Source: an uncultured Gammaproteobacteria bacterium
GTDB taxonomy: Bacteria > Pseudomonadota > Gammaproteobacteria > JAADHQ01
DNA length: 64,000 bases
Reading direction: 5' to 3'
NCBI GenBank assembly: GCA_947258655.1
Contig: CAMYJD010000006.1
Span: forward strand, 62,001-126,000
A program made the translations under genes and the position numbers. Below are positions 8,596 through 17,700 of this stretch, piece after piece. Under the pieces are notes generated by a model. It was not told where the DNA came from. It worked only from the letters and a program-made list of their open reading frames with translations, and did no database searches. Positions within the stretch are counted from its first letter, which is position 1; the number at the start of each line of letters is the position of its first letter.

Positions 8596-9471
8596 TCAAA
8601 ACACGCTATAAGCATCAAACACTGGCCCATCCACGCAGACCCTTTTCATGGCTGGTCCATCTTCGGTCCTGACCTCAACGACACAACCGGCGCAACCGCC
8701 GACGGCGCAGGCCATATACTCCTCCAGTGACACCTGGCAGGGCAGGTTGAATTCCCGTGCCAGCGTGGCAACGGCTCGGAGCATCGGTGTCGGTCCGCAG
8801 GCGAAGACCTCGACCTCGTCGCGCTGTTCAACGTCCAGGCCTTGCAGCCACTGGCGGGCCAGATCGGTCACATAACCCTGATAACAGCCGGGATAGTCCT
8901 GCTGGCTCGCCAGGCGGCTGGGTATGTTCCAGTCATCCAGTAGTGGCATGCTGGCGATCACACCTTCATCGATACCATCGACGATGATCTCTGATGGACG
9001 CGCCTTGAACGGGAAAGGGATTTCGGATCCCATCAGGACCAGCGCCTGGTAGGCATCCTGCATGGCGTGTATGTGTTCGGCGAGAAATATCATCGGCGGT
9101 ATACCAACACCGCCGCCAATCAGTAATGGTCGTTTGCGTTCCAGTGGCAATGTGAAAGGTGTGCCTATCGGTGCCAGTATATTGAGCTTTTCGCCGGGTT
9201 TACGCGTTGCCAGCAGGCGTGTCCCCTGGCCTTCGATTTTATACAGAAAGTCGACCCAGCCGGCATTTTTACTTACCCGCATAATCGATATAGGTCTACG
9301 CATCGCCAAGCCGGGATCGCATTGGATATGGGCAAAACTGCCCGGCAGGGCATGTGCAGCACATTCAGGCGCCTGTACGCGCATAATATGCTGACCGCCG
9401 GCAAAATCCTGGTGAGACAGGATCTCGGCATTTTCGACAAAGATGGTGTTTCGGTGTGTTTTTTTCATCAT
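8596..9471 (-). CDS. pyrK: Dihydroorotate dehydrogenase electron transfer subunit PyrK-like
   Basis: A 291-residue ferredoxin-reductase-like protein. The FAD-binding motif is RRPISIMRV near residue 54, the NAD-binding stretch is GGGVGIPPMIFLAEH near residue 118, and a [2Fe-2S] cysteine cluster CAVGGCAGC with a further Cys in MKRVCVDGPVF is near the C-terminus. In type 1B dihydroorotate dehydrogenases this subunit passes electrons from the catalytic PyrD to NAD+. It sits in a pyrimidine cluster with pyrC', pyrB and pyrR, but no pyrD lies beside it, so the partner is elsewhere or the protein serves another reductase. It is 65 bases downstream of pyrC'. Confidence 0.85.
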   Translation of the reverse strand: MMKKTHRNTIFVENAEILSHQDFAGGQHIMRVQAPECAAHALPGSFAHIQCDPGLAMRRPISIMRVSKNAGWVDFLYKIEGQGTRLLATRKPGEKLNILAPIGTPFTLPLERKRPLLIGGGVGIPPMIFLAEHIHAMQDAYQALVLMGSEIPFPFKARPSEIIVDGIDEGVIASMPLLDDWNIPSRLASQQDYPGCYQGYVTDLARQWLQGLDVEQRDEVEVFACGPTPMLRAVATLAREFNLPCQVSLEEYMACAVGGCAGCVVEVRTEDGPAMKRVCVDGPVFDAYSVF

Positions 9472-9536
9472 GCAAAGGGCTTCAATACAGAGGGATAATA
9501 TAAATATGTGCCGAAATCGCGTCTATTATCGCGCAT

Positions 9537-10811
9537 TCAGTCAAGAGTATAAACAATATTCCCGCGGTACAATGTATGCGTGACTCTGCCCTTGAACTCC
9601 CAACCCATGAAAGGTGTGTTCCTGCCCTGACTCTGTATGCTGTTCTGGTCCAGTCGCCAGATCCGTTCGGGATCGATAATGCAGATATCGGCCGGGCTGC
9701 CGGGGCTCAGGTTGCCCGCATCGATATTGAGGATATGCGCCGGGCCGCTGGTCAGTCGGCGAATCGTTTCTGACAAAGGCAGGTTGTCTTCTTCATGCAG
9801 GCGTAGGCTTAAGGGCAACAGCGTTTCCAGGGCCGAGATACCCGGCTGGGTCGAGCAGAAAGGTGCCAGTTTGGCATCGGCCTCATGTGGCTGGTGATCG
9901 GAACAAATGGCCTGGATCACATTCTGCTTGACGCCTTCGCGCAGGCCGTCGCGGTCACGCTGTGTGCGTAACGGCGGGATGACATGGCACAAGCTGTCAT
10001 AGTCGCTAATATCCATTTCGGTCAGGTGTAATTGATGGGCGCAAACGTCAGCCGTTACCGGCAGGCCATCATACTGGGCCCTGGCTATCATGCGTACTGC
10101 ACGCAGCGTCGACAGGCGGGTGAAATGCGCCTTGACGCCGATCAGCTCGATCAGGGCCAGGTCGCGGGCAACTGCGGCAGTTTCTGCGGCAACAGGAATG
10201 CCTGGTAATCCCAGGCGTGTGGATACTTTGCCTTCATGTGCGCAACCATGTTTGCCAAGCCAGTAATCCTGGGGATTGATAAACACCGTCAGTTTATGCG
10301 TCTGTGCGTATTCCATCGCCAGGCGCTGGATCTGGGTATTGGCCAGTGGGCCAACATTGGCTACGGCCGGACAGCCCGCCTGTTTGAGAGCGGCCATTTC
10401 ACTGAGTTGTTCACTTTTCAGGCCCTGTGTCAGCGCAGCGATAGGCAGGACATTGGCATAGCCGGCCTGTTCGGCGCGATTCTGGATCAGTTCAGCAACC
10501 GCCGGTGTGTCTATAATCGGATTGGTGTCCGGAGGACAGCACAGCGTGGTAATGCCGGCTGCGGCAGCGGCGCGGGTTTCTGACTCGATCGTGGCCTTGT
10601 GTTCATGGCCCGGTTCACGCAGGCGCGCGCTGAGATCAATCAGGCCGGGGATGACCCAACGGCCGCTGGCATCTATGTCATGCTCGGCGTTAAAGCCGTC
10701 CAGTTCAGCAGCCACGGCAAGGATTTTACCGTCGCCAATAAAAATATCCAGGTTTTCATCGATACCATTGGCCGGATCGAGTACGCGACCTCCACTGATG
10801 CGCATTTTCAT
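9537..10811 (-). CDS. pyrC': Non-catalytic dihydroorotase-like protein PyrC' (PyrX)
   Basis: A 424-residue amidohydrolase of the dihydroorotase family. Active enzymes carry a metal-binding His-x-His in the segment GLIDLHxHLREPG; here it reads [13 protein letters not shown], so both histidines are missing. Later family segments such as CSDHQPH near residue 311 are retained. In Pseudomonas a comparable inactive PyrC' is needed for assembly of the aspartate transcarbamoylase dodecamer with PyrB, and the same role is likely here. The gene overlaps pyrB by four bases (ATGA), consistent with a stoichiometric complex. A true dihydroorotase should be encoded elsewhere in the genome. Confidence 0.9.
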   Translation of the reverse strand: MKMRISGGRVLDPANGIDENLDIFIGDGKILAVAAELDGFNAEHDIDASGRWVIPGLIDLSARLREPGHEHKATIESETRAAAAAGITTLCCPPDTNPIIDTPAVAELIQNRAEQAGYANVLPIAALTQGLKSEQLSEMAALKQAGCPAVANVGPLANTQIQRLAMEYAQTHKLTVFINPQDYWLGKHGCAHEGKVSTRLGLPGIPVAAETAAVARDLALIELIGVKAHFTRLSTLRAVRMIARAQYDGLPVTADVCAHQLHLTEMDISDYDSLCHVIPPLRTQRDRDGLREGVKQNVIQAICSDHQPHEADAKLAPFCSTQPGISALETLLPLSLRLHEEDNLPLSETIRRLTSGPAHILNIDAGNLSPGSPADICIIDPERIWRLDQNSIQSQGRNTPFMGWEFKGRVTHTLYRGNIVYTLD

Positions 10812-11782
10812 TGGGATTCATCTCCCTTGCGCTGCTGACCACTGCGCATGGCCATTGACATGACGGCCATACGCACGGCGATGCCATAGGAAACCTGCTG
10901 CAGGATGACCGAACGTGAGCCATCGGCGACCTGCGAATCCATTTCCACACCGCGATTGATCGGCCCCGGGTGCATGACGATGGCGTCGGATTTGGCGACA
11001 CGCAGACGCTCTTCCGTGAGCCCGTAAAGCTGGAAGTATTCGTGTTCACTCGGTAATAATGCCCCTTGCATGCGTTCATTCTGCAGACGTAGCATGATGA
11101 TGACATCGGCATCGCGGATGCCTGATTGCAGGTGATGATGGACCTGCACGCCAAGGGAATCTATTTCCGCCGGTATCAAGGTGCGCGGTGCAACGACGCG
11201 AATTTCGCCGGTACCCAGTGCATTCAGGGCCAGTATTTGCGAACGTGCCACGCGCGAATGGAGGATGTCACCGACGATGACGACGGTCAGTTCCCTGAAA
11301 TCCTGCTTGTGCCGACGTATCGTGAACATGTCCAGCATCGCCTGGGTGGGATGTTCATGGCGTCCATCGCCGGCATTGATGACGCTGATATGCGGTTGAC
11401 TGTGGGTGGCAATGAAATGGGCCGCGCCACTGTCGACATGACGAACGACAAACATATCGGTATGCATGGCCTCGAGGTTTCGTAGTGTATCGAGCAAGGT
11501 TTCACCCTTGGTGGTGGCCGATACGCTGACATTCATGTTGAGGACATCGGCGGACAGGCGCTTGGCGGCAAGTTCGAACGTAGTGCGTGTGCGCGTACTG
11601 GGTTCGAAAAACAGGTTGACGATGGTTTTTCCCCTGAGCAGCGGCACCTTCTTGATCGATTGTTCGGTAACACCGGCAAAGGATTCGGCAGTATCCAGAA
11701 TATCAGTGAGAATGTCCCGGTTGAGTCCATCTATGGAGAGAAAGTGGCGTAAGCGTCCGTTTTCGTCTACCTGAAGGTTCAT
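10808..11782 (-). CDS. pyrB: Aspartate carbamoyltransferase catalytic subunit
   Basis: A 324-residue enzyme that joins carbamoyl phosphate and aspartate in the committed step of pyrimidine synthesis. The carbamoyl-phosphate motif [10 protein letters not shown] is near residue 60, [12 protein letters not shown] is near residue 142 and the aspartate-side motif [11 protein letters not shown] is near residue 270. The N-terminal extension before the first motif suits the class of ATCases that assemble with PyrC'. It overlaps pyrC' by four bases and follows pyrR by 84 bases, so pyrR-pyrB-pyrC' probably form one transcript. Confidence 0.97.
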   Translation of the reverse strand: MNLQVDENGRLRHFLSIDGLNRDILTDILDTAESFAGVTEQSIKKVPLLRGKTIVNLFFEPSTRTRTTFELAAKRLSADVLNMNVSVSATTKGETLLDTLRNLEAMHTDMFVVRHVDSGAAHFIATHSQPHISVINAGDGRHEHPTQAMLDMFTIRRHKQDFRELTVVIVGDILHSRVARSQILALNALGTGEIRVVAPRTLIPAEIDSLGVQVHHHLQSGIRDADVIIMLRLQNERMQGALLPSEHEYFQLYGLTEERLRVAKSDAIVMHPGPINRGVEMDSQVADGSRSVILQQVSYGIAVRMAVMSMAMRSGQQRKGDESQ

Positions 11783-11866
11783 GAGATCTCTGTTGTTTGG
11801 ATTTCTGATATTGTATGCGTTTTCTACACTATTGTTTAGTCATTTTTTGAAAAAAGTGACTGTTTC

Positions 11867-12397
11867 TCAGGCGCTCGTTTCGGATGACTTGCCTGGATCC
11901 TTTTGTATAATCAGCTGCAGGGGGTCAGGGCCACTGAGTTTCACATGCTCGTTGCTGGCCAGATCAAGTTGCTTGCCGACCACGCTGGCTGCAATCGGTA
12001 ATTCGCGCCCGCTGCGTTCCACCAGTACAGCCAGTGAAATCGAGGCGGGACGGCCATAATCAAATAGTTCATTCATCGCTGCACGAATCGTGCGCCCGGT
12101 GTGCAGGACATCGTCGACCAGGATAATATGCTGATCATCTATGCCGAAAGGGAGGCTGGTGGGTTTGACCTGGGGGTTGATGCCGATGCGGGTAAAATCA
12201 TCCCGATAAAATGAAATATCGAGTACTCCGAGTTCCCGCTGGATACCCATCAGTTGATAGAGCTTTTTCGCAATCCATACCCCGCCGGTATGAATGCCAA
12301 TCATCAATGGATCGCTGATATGACGTTGATGCAATAGGTCCTGTAGCTCGCGGGCCATCTCCTCGACAAGTGAATCGATCTCACTCTGATCGCTCAT
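11867..12397 (-). CDS. pyrR: PyrR bifunctional regulator / uracil phosphoribosyltransferase
   Basis: A 176-residue phosphoribosyltransferase-fold protein. The PRPP-binding motif ILVDDVLHTGRTIRAA is near residue 92. In Gram-positive bacteria PyrR binds the pyr mRNA and attenuates transcription; in Pseudomonas the homologue acts on pyrimidine genes in a less well defined way. I see no clear anti-antiterminator structure in the 84-base gap before pyrB, only a small AT-rich hairpin. Its start overlaps the end of ruvX by 17 bases, so translation of the two is probably coupled. Confidence 0.93.
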   Translation of the reverse strand: MSDQSEIDSLVEEMARELQDLLHQRHISDPLMIGIHTGGVWIAKKLYQLMGIQRELGVLDISFYRDDFTRIGINPQVKPTSLPFGIDDQHIILVDDVLHTGRTIRAAMNELFDYGRPASISLAVLVERSGRELPIAASVVGKQLDLASNEHVKLSGPDPLQLIIQKDPGKSSETSA

Positions 12398-12830
12398 GCT
12401 GTAAATGCTCCTGTTGTTGTATCCAGCTTTGTAAAATTATCTGCGCAGCCATTTTGTCGACATCGCCCTTGCGTGATTTCCGGCGCTGTCCGGCCGCGCG
12501 TTGGCGCCTGATTTCTGCCTCCGCCTCGCGCGAGCTAAGACGTTCGTCCATTTCGTAAACCGGCAAGTGGAAACGTCCATGCAGCTGGCGAGCGAATTTT
12601 TTCGCCGCCTCTGTCATATCCTGCTCTGTGCCGTCCATATGATACGGCACGCCGATGACCAGTGCATCCGGTTTCCATTCCTTGATCAACGCTTCGATGG
12701 CAGCCCAGTCAGGTTTGTGCTGGATGTTGTGCAAGGTCTTCAACGCCTGGGCGGTACCAGTCAGTTCCTGACCAACGGCAACGCCGATCCTGCCAAGACC
12801 GAAATCAAATCCCAGAAAACAGCGCGACAT
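12381..12830 (-). CDS. ruvX: Holliday junction resolvase-like RuvX (YqgF)
   Basis: A 149-residue RNase H-fold nuclease of the YqgF family. It begins with the catalytic strand GFDFGLGRIGVAVG (acidic residue near position 8), and retains DALVIGVPYHMDG near residue 55 and the DERLSSREAE motif near residue 99. Family members are implicated in 16S rRNA 5' end processing and in resolving recombination junctions. It lies between algH and pyrR on the same strand, as in Pseudomonas, and overlaps pyrR by 17 bases. Confidence 0.94.
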   Translation of the reverse strand: MSRCFLGFDFGLGRIGVAVGQELTGTAQALKTLHNIQHKPDWAAIEALIKEWKPDALVIGVPYHMDGTEQDMTEAAKKFARQLHGRFHLPVYEMDERLSSREAEAEIRRQRAAGQRRKSRKGDVDKMAAQIILQSWIQQQEHLQHERSE

Positions 12831-12849
12831 GAAGGTTGCCAGTAAATGA

Positions 12850-12879
12850 CTTGTATCTTATATCTTGTACCTTGTATCT
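12850..12879. repeat. Heptamer repeat cluster B (CTTGTAT type)
   Basis: Four tandem imperfect copies of CTTGTATC-like units with a period near seven bases fill the short gap between the algH stop and the ruvX start. They are the reverse complement of the GATACAA units in clusters A, C and D. Confidence 0.65.
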
Positions 12880-12883
12880 GAAT

Positions 12884-13447
12884 TCAACCATGCCCGGTAT
12901 CACCGGATAGCAGATTCAGGTCGATGCCAATTATCTCGGCGGCCCTTGCCCAGCGCTTTTCGACCGGTTCGTCAAATAAAACGGACAGGTCTGCGGGTCC
13001 GGTCAGCCAGGCATTTTCGCCCAGTTCCATCTCCAGTTGTCCTGCGCCCCAGCCGGCATAACCGAGTGTTATCAGATACTGCGCCGGTCCGTTGCCATTG
13101 GCAATCTCGACAAGAATGTCCCTGGAAGTCGTGATAGCCAGTTGTTCGCTGATGATGACCGTGGATTCCCATAGCACGGCCGGTCGGTGCAGGACAAAGC
13201 CGCGCTCTTCCTGAACCGGACCGCCATGGAAGACCGGTATACTGGCCAGTTCCGGATCCTTGATCTCGATGTCCATCTGCTCCAGTACATCATGAATGCT
13301 CAGGTCCAGCGGCCGGTTGATGACCAGCCCCATGGCGCCATCTTCATTATGTTCGCAGATATACGTTGTCGTATGATGAAAATTGGGGTCAGCCAGTTGT
13401 GGCATGGCGATCAGGAAGTGATTGGAAAGGCAGGTCGGCTGGTTCAT
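12884..13447 (-). CDS. algH: AlgH/YqgE family protein (UPF0301)
   Basis: A 187-residue protein of the UPF0301 family. Visible marks are the N-terminal NHFLIAMPQLADPNFHHTT, MGLVINRPLD near residue 40, HGGPVQEERGFVLH near residue 74 and GYAGWGAGQLEMEL near residue 128. The family was first tied to alginate regulation in Pseudomonas, but its molecular function is not known. It lies ten bases from the TonB gene and next to ruvX, the conserved Pseudomonas order. Confidence 0.92.
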   Translation of the reverse strand: MNQPTCLSNHFLIAMPQLADPNFHHTTTYICEHNEDGAMGLVINRPLDLSIHDVLEQMDIEIKDPELASIPVFHGGPVQEERGFVLHRPAVLWESTVIISEQLAITTSRDILVEIANGNGPAQYLITLGYAGWGAGQLEMELGENAWLTGPADLSVLFDEPVEKRWARAAEIIGIDLNLLSGDTGHG

Positions 13448-13456
13448 ACAGATAGT

Positions 13457-14338
13457 TTATCGGCTATAGAGTCTGTTATCCAATGTAAATGACCAGGTCC
13501 TGATAATACGCAGGACCTTGCGGCCATCCAGCACCTCTGCCGGGACCCGTGCGTAGGGTGCTGCCAGTTTGACGATATCCATGGCTGCCTTGTCCAGCAA
13601 CTTGTGTTTGGATGACTTCAGGATACGCACGCTTATCAGGGAGCCGTCAGGTTTTAATGTGACTTCCATGATCAGGTTGCCACTGAGCTTTTTTCGTCGT
13701 GCCTGATACGGGAAGTTCATGTTGCCGATTTTTTCGACTTTACGCGTCCATGAGGCCAGGTAGGCAATATCCTCGCGGCGTTGTGTGTTCGCGTACAGGT
13801 ACTTTGAATCGGGCAATTGTGAGTAGGCCTGCCAGTTAGCATTATTCTGGGCACTCAGTCTGGCTATTTCCTTGCTGCGTCGCACCAATTCCTGGGCAGA
13901 TATCTTACTGGTGCGAACCTTGTCCGGGTCTTTGCTGCTGGAACTGACTTTTATATCTGATGCTTGTTGTGTCAGTACCTGTACGTGTCCTTTCTTTGTC
14001 TGCCGGACCTTTGTGGCAGCGACATTCTGTTCTGCCTGACCCTGGGTCTGGGCGGGACTGGGTTTGCTCTGTACTTCACGATGCCTGACTTTTTTTTGTG
14101 TATTACCCGAGCCTTTCTGGTTTGCCTGGGCCAGGTAATCCGCCTTGTCCGGGGCTTCGTCGGACTTGTGCTGTACCAGCGTGATATCCATTGTCGAGAT
14201 GATATCGGGCTTGCTGGTATCTTCCGATGAAAAACTGATGCCGAGAATGATCAGCGCATGCAGGACGATGGCCAGGAACAATGTGAGTCCGAGGCGATCA
14301 TTGTGCGAGATGACTATTTTTCGTGCGGCATGGCTCAT
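13457..14338 (-). CDS. tonB3: TonB-family energy transducer (TonB3-like)
   Basis: A 293-residue protein with one N-terminal membrane anchor (about residues 17-37, LTLFLAIVLHALIILGISFS), a Lys/Gln-rich periplasmic linker, and a C-terminal TonB domain with YQARRKKLSGNLIMEVTLK. Its length and its place between algH and gshB match Pseudomonas TonB3, which is needed for twitching motility rather than iron uptake. The nearby pilGHIJK-chpABC and pilTU genes support that role here (inference from synteny). The gene order differs from Pseudomonas in that apbE lies between this gene and gshB. Confidence 0.85.
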   Translation of the reverse strand: MSHAARKIVISHNDRLGLTLFLAIVLHALIILGISFSSEDTSKPDIISTMDITLVQHKSDEAPDKADYLAQANQKGSGNTQKKVRHREVQSKPSPAQTQGQAEQNVAATKVRQTKKGHVQVLTQQASDIKVSSSSKDPDKVRTSKISAQELVRRSKEIARLSAQNNANWQAYSQLPDSKYLYANTQRREDIAYLASWTRKVEKIGNMNFPYQARRKKLSGNLIMEVTLKPDGSLISVRILKSSKHKLLDKAAMDIVKLAAPYARVPAEVLDGRKVLRIIRTWSFTLDNRLYSR

Positions 14339-14358
14339 GGCTGTGTATCTGCCCCGTG

Positions 14359-15417
14359 CTATGACAGGGGCTTGCTGATGACTATTTTAGCCGGTTTGGA
14401 TGTTAAATGGACATGTTTTTCCATTTCCGGGCTCATGTGTATATTACCATCGCTGTCAACCAGTAGCACATGGACTATGCCCATGGATTGTGCAATGCGA
14501 TACCAATCTTCAGGGCCGGCGACAAATAATGCCGTGGCCGCGGCGTCAGCCAGGGCGGCGTCTTCATGCATTACGGTCACCGCTTGTGTGCCTGTGCCCG
14601 GGTATCCGCTGCGCGGGTCGATAATATGATGATAGCGCCGGCCTTCATATTCGAAGTAGCGTTCATAATCACCCGAGGTGAACACACTCTGGCGGCCGGC
14701 GACCTCGATATAGGCCAGAACCTGTTCGGCTTTACGCGGGTGATTGATGCCAATACGCCAGGGCCGCTGTCCGCGTTGGCCGATGGCCTTGAGGTCGCCA
14801 CCGGCATTAATAATGGCGTTTTCTATGCCCTGTATCTCCAGGGTCTCGATGGCGCGGTTAATGCCGTAACCCTTGGCAAAACCGCCCAGATCAACGAATA
14901 CACCGGGATTGTTGCTCCTGATCCTGATCCCGCTCATCTCGATATCGTCCATGCGCGGATTGGCCTGGAGCAGTTTGCGGATATCCTCGTCTGCGGGAGG
15001 CAGGCCGGTTTCGTGTTCTCCATCCTTCAGGCCCCACAGACGAATCAGTTTGCCGATCGCGGGATTGAACAGGTGCTCGCTGCTGACAGCAAGCTGTTTG
15101 GCCTTTACCAGCAACGGACGTACCGAGGGGGCATCGGAAAACCATTCGCTGGTCGCGAATAACTGGTTGTTCCTGCTCAGGGCGCTGCGTTGCCAGGGAT
15201 GCCAGGTTACATGCATGTAGCGGAAATCTGCTTCCAGTTGCTCGAAGGCCTGTTCCGCGGTGGCCTCATCCACGCCGGCAATGCTGACATCGATAATCGT
15301 GCCAAAACTGAAAATACTGTGATGATGGACCTTTGTGTCGTCGTCAGTTTGGTGCTCGCAGGCCGTGTTTGACAGTAACAACAGTGAAAAGGCAAAGCAG
15401 GATAATAATCGGGTCAT
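14359..15417 (-). CDS. apbE: FAD:protein FMN transferase ApbE (lipoprotein)
   Basis: A 352-residue enzyme that attaches FMN to Thr/Ser of proteins such as NqrB/C, RnfD/G or periplasmic reductases. Conserved motifs are DLGGFAKGYGINRA near residue 190 with NAGGDLKAIG, and DPRSGYPGTGTQAVTVM near residue 270. The frame is open further upstream, but the Met at 15417 begins a lipoprotein signal (MTRLLSCFAFSLLLLSNTAC, Cys at residue 20), so I chose it. The first 12 bases upstream separate it from gshB on the same strand. Its flavinylation target is not in this window. Confidence 0.92.
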   Translation of the reverse strand: MTRLLSCFAFSLLLLSNTACEHQTDDDTKVHHHSIFSFGTIIDVSIAGVDEATAEQAFEQLEADFRYMHVTWHPWQRSALSRNNQLFATSEWFSDAPSVRPLLVKAKQLAVSSEHLFNPAIGKLIRLWGLKDGEHETGLPPADEDIRKLLQANPRMDDIEMSGIRIRSNNPGVFVDLGGFAKGYGINRAIETLEIQGIENAIINAGGDLKAIGQRGQRPWRIGINHPRKAEQVLAYIEVAGRQSVFTSGDYERYFEYEGRRYHHIIDPRSGYPGTGTQAVTVMHEDAALADAAATALFVAGPEDWYRIAQSMGIVHVLLVDSDGNIHMSPEMEKHVHLTSKPAKIVISKPLS

Positions 15418-15428
15418 TGAAATGGTTC

Positions 15429-16376
15429 TTATTGAAGTTTGCGTTCGATGGCGTCCATGAGCAGGGCGGCTATATTGAGGTTGAACAGTTTGTCCAGTTC
15501 CCTGATGCAAGTAGGGCTGGTGACATTGATTTCGGTCAGGTAATCGCCAATAACGTCGATGCCGACAAACAACAGGCCCATCTCCTTAAGCGTTGGCGCC
15601 AGCTGCGCACAAATCCAGTAATCGCGCTCCGACAAGGGTATGCCCTCACCACGACCGCCGGCGGCGAGATTTCCGCGGGTTTCGCCCGTAGCCGGAATCC
15701 TGGCCAAGGCATAGGGTACGGGCTCGCCATCGACGATCAGGATACGTTTGTCACCTTCGCTGATTTGCGCGATAAATTTCTGCGCCATACAGTATTCGCT
15801 ACCATTGTTGGTCAAGGTTTCGATAATGACATTGGTATTCGGGTCGTCTTCACGTACGCGGAAAATAGACACGCCTCCCATGCCTCCCAGTGGCTTCAGG
15901 ATGATATCGGTATGGCTGTGCAGAAATGCCTTGATCTGGTCGGCATCACGGCTGACCAGTGTCGGTGCACAGCATTGCGGAAACCATGCGGTAAACAGTT
16001 TTTCATTGGCTTCGCGCAGACTGTCCGGACGGTTGATAACCAGACATCCCAATTCATGGGCGCGTTGCAGGATATAAGTGGCATAGATGTATTCCATGTC
16101 AAAAGGTGGGTCTTTGCGCATGAGGATGACGTCCATGTCCTGCATCGGCATGAAACGGCGTTCACCCAGATCGAACCAGTCTTCCGAGTTGTCCCTGACA
16201 GTCAGTTGCCGTGCCTGCATCTGTGGTATTCCATCAAGCATGGAAAGGTCGGGCAATTGTGTATAGTAGATATCCCATTGACGAGATTGCGCTTCCAGCA
16301 ACATTGCAAACGTGCTGTCCTTGACGATATTGATTGACCCGATCGGGTCCATGACTACACCTAGTTTAATACGCAT
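15429..16376 (-). CDS. gshB: Glutathione synthetase
   Basis: A 315-residue ATP-grasp ligase that adds glycine to gamma-glutamylcysteine. The N-terminus is KLGVVMDPIGSINIVKDST. Other marks are MRKDPPFDMEYIYATY near residue 86, the ATP-grasp loop LKPLGGMGGVSIFRV near residue 163 and the C-terminal metal-binding INVTSPTCIRELD. Length is standard. It is divergent from pilG; in Pseudomonas gshB also lies beside pilG. Confidence 0.97.
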   Translation of the reverse strand: MRIKLGVVMDPIGSINIVKDSTFAMLLEAQSRQWDIYYTQLPDLSMLDGIPQMQARQLTVRDNSEDWFDLGERRFMPMQDMDVILMRKDPPFDMEYIYATYILQRAHELGCLVINRPDSLREANEKLFTAWFPQCCAPTLVSRDADQIKAFLHSHTDIILKPLGGMGGVSIFRVREDDPNTNVIIETLTNNGSEYCMAQKFIAQISEGDKRILIVDGEPVPYALARIPATGETRGNLAAGGRGEGIPLSERDYWICAQLAPTLKEMGLLFVGIDVIGDYLTEINVTSPTCIRELDKLFNLNIAALLMDAIERKLQ

Positions 16377-16837
16377 TACAATCCAGAAAGCAGTAGTTAA
16401 GTATTTGCTTATTTATCCCATATGAGACAAGCGCACAGCCTCGCAGTTCTGCTGCTGTTTGGCAAGTGTGAAAATCATGCGTTAGACTGGTTAAGTTACT
16501 CATCAGGTCGTCGATAATAATAATCAAGCAAGGCGCTGATCAGCCTGAAAAAATTATTTATATATTTTTCTTAAAGTTTTCAGCCTATCAGCCCGATACA
16601 GCAATGAAGCGGGTAGTCAGTCACTAACATTAGTTTATTAAGCTGTACTAAATTATGTCTGGCCACATTACGTTGAAACGGAAAATTGAAGTGTTTATAT
16701 GGTCTTCGGCTATATTGTTTATGGATTATCGTTACAGTTTGTGTTAAATAATTCAAATGATTTACATTTTCTGTTAAATGTCGTTAAGTGATATTAACAG
16801 GGGGCGAGCGCAAGTGTTGGACGGTATGGGAGGCATA
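16377..16837. other. Long intergenic region between gshB and pilG
   Basis: About 460 AT-rich bases between divergent genes; it must contain the gshB and pilGHIJK-chp promoters. The imperfect inverted pair near 16553-16595 (GCCTGAAAA with TTTTCAGCC) could form a hairpin. No convincing sigma-70 or sigma-54 element, riboswitch or small gene was seen. Confidence 0.4.
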
Positions 16838-17239
16838 GTGACAAGTGAACATCAGTCTGAGGTCGGTGATATGAAAGTCATGGTGATTGACGATAGTAAG
16901 ACTATAAGACGCACAGCAGAGACACTGTTGAAGAAAGAAGGCTTTGCTGTGGTGACAGCAACGGATGGTTTTGAAGCTTTGTCAAAGATTACAGATCAGG
17001 AACCCGATATTATTTTTGTTGATATCATGATGCCTCGACTCGATGGTTACCAGACCTGCGCCTTGATAAAGCATAACCAGGTTTTCAGGAATACGCCGGT
17101 AATCATGCTCTCTAGTAAAGATGGGCTGTTTGACAAGGCGCGTGGACGCATAGTCGGTTCCGATCAATACCTGACGAAACCATTTACTAAAGAAGAATTG
17201 TTGAGCGCTATAAAACGGCACGTGAAAAAAGCTAGTTAG
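16838..17239 (+). CDS. pilG: Twitching response regulator PilG (GTG start)
   Basis: A 133-residue stand-alone CheY-like receiver. The acidic pair and phospho-acceptor lie in VMVIDDSKTIRRTAE and VDIMMPRLDGYQ, the switch Ser in MLSSKDG and the conserved Lys in TKPFTKEE. PilG controls pilus extension and cAMP signalling downstream of the ChpA kinase. The frame is open from 16778, but the GTG at 16838 follows GGGAGG (16828-16833) at a good distance and gives an N-terminus the length of known PilG; an ATG at 16871 would also work. It is the first gene of the chemosensory operon. Confidence 0.94.
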   Translation: MTSEHQSEVGDMKVMVIDDSKTIRRTAETLLKKEGFAVVTATDGFEALSKITDQEPDIIFVDIMMPRLDGYQTCALIKHNQVFRNTPVIMLSSKDGLFDKARGRIVGSDQYLTKPFTKEELLSAIKRHVKKAS

Positions 17240-17318
17240 TAGTCAGATGCGTAGGCATGTGGTAATGCAGCAATCAACAGCATATAGAACGGATTAATTT
17301 ACAAAAAGGTATATTTGA

Positions 17319-17684
17319 ATGGCTAGTATTCTCATCGTAGACGATTCTCCAACCGAAATACATGTTTTAAAAACCATGTTGGAGAAAAATGGTTTTAGTG
17401 CCATGACGGCAAACAGTGGCGAAGAAGGCATAGCATCGGCCAAGTCTGAAAAGCCTGATCTTATCCTGATGGATGTGGTTATGCCGGGAATGAACGGTTT
17501 TCAGGCAACGCGAGCGCTGTCCAAGGACACAGATACGTCATCGATACCAATTATCATTGTTACAACCAAGGATCAGGAAACAGACAGGGTCTGGGGTCTG
17601 CGTCAGGGGGCCGTTGATTATGTCACCAAGCCGGCGAATGAAAAAGACCTGATTAGCAAGATCAATCAAGCCTTGGGGAACTAA
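17319..17684 (+). CDS. pilH: Twitching response regulator PilH
   Basis: A 121-residue CheY-like receiver. ILIVDDSPTEIH carries the acidic pair, LMDVVMPGMNG the phospho-acceptor, IIIVTTKDQ the switch Thr and DYVTKPANEKD the conserved Lys. PilH is the second receiver of the Pil-Chp array and is thought to act as a phosphate sink or retraction regulator. It is 79 bases after pilG and 16 bases before pilI. Confidence 0.96.
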   Translation: MASILIVDDSPTEIHVLKTMLEKNGFSAMTANSGEEGIASAKSEKPDLILMDVVMPGMNGFQATRALSKDTDTSSIPIIIVTTKDQETDRVWGLRQGAVDYVTKPANEKDLISKINQALGN

Positions 17685-17700
17685 AAGGCCAGTATAATAA

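Noticed and set aside
11838-11861. AT-rich hairpin between pyrR and pyrB as a PyrR-controlled attenuator
   Set aside because: There is no PyrR-binding loop consensus or alternative antiterminator stem; the hairpin is weak.
14566-15162. A 198-codon open frame on the plus strand, antisense to apbE
   Set aside because: apbE motifs are on the minus strand, and the antisense frame has no ribosome binding site or domain.
15333-16337. A 334-codon open frame on the plus strand, antisense to gshB
   Set aside because: gshB is well supported by ATP-grasp motifs; the antisense product resembles no known protein.
16400-16480. Possible c-di-GMP riboswitch before the pilG operon (GCGCACAGCC-like stretch)
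   Set aside because: The conserved GEMM core and its two tetraloop-receptor parts are not recognisable.
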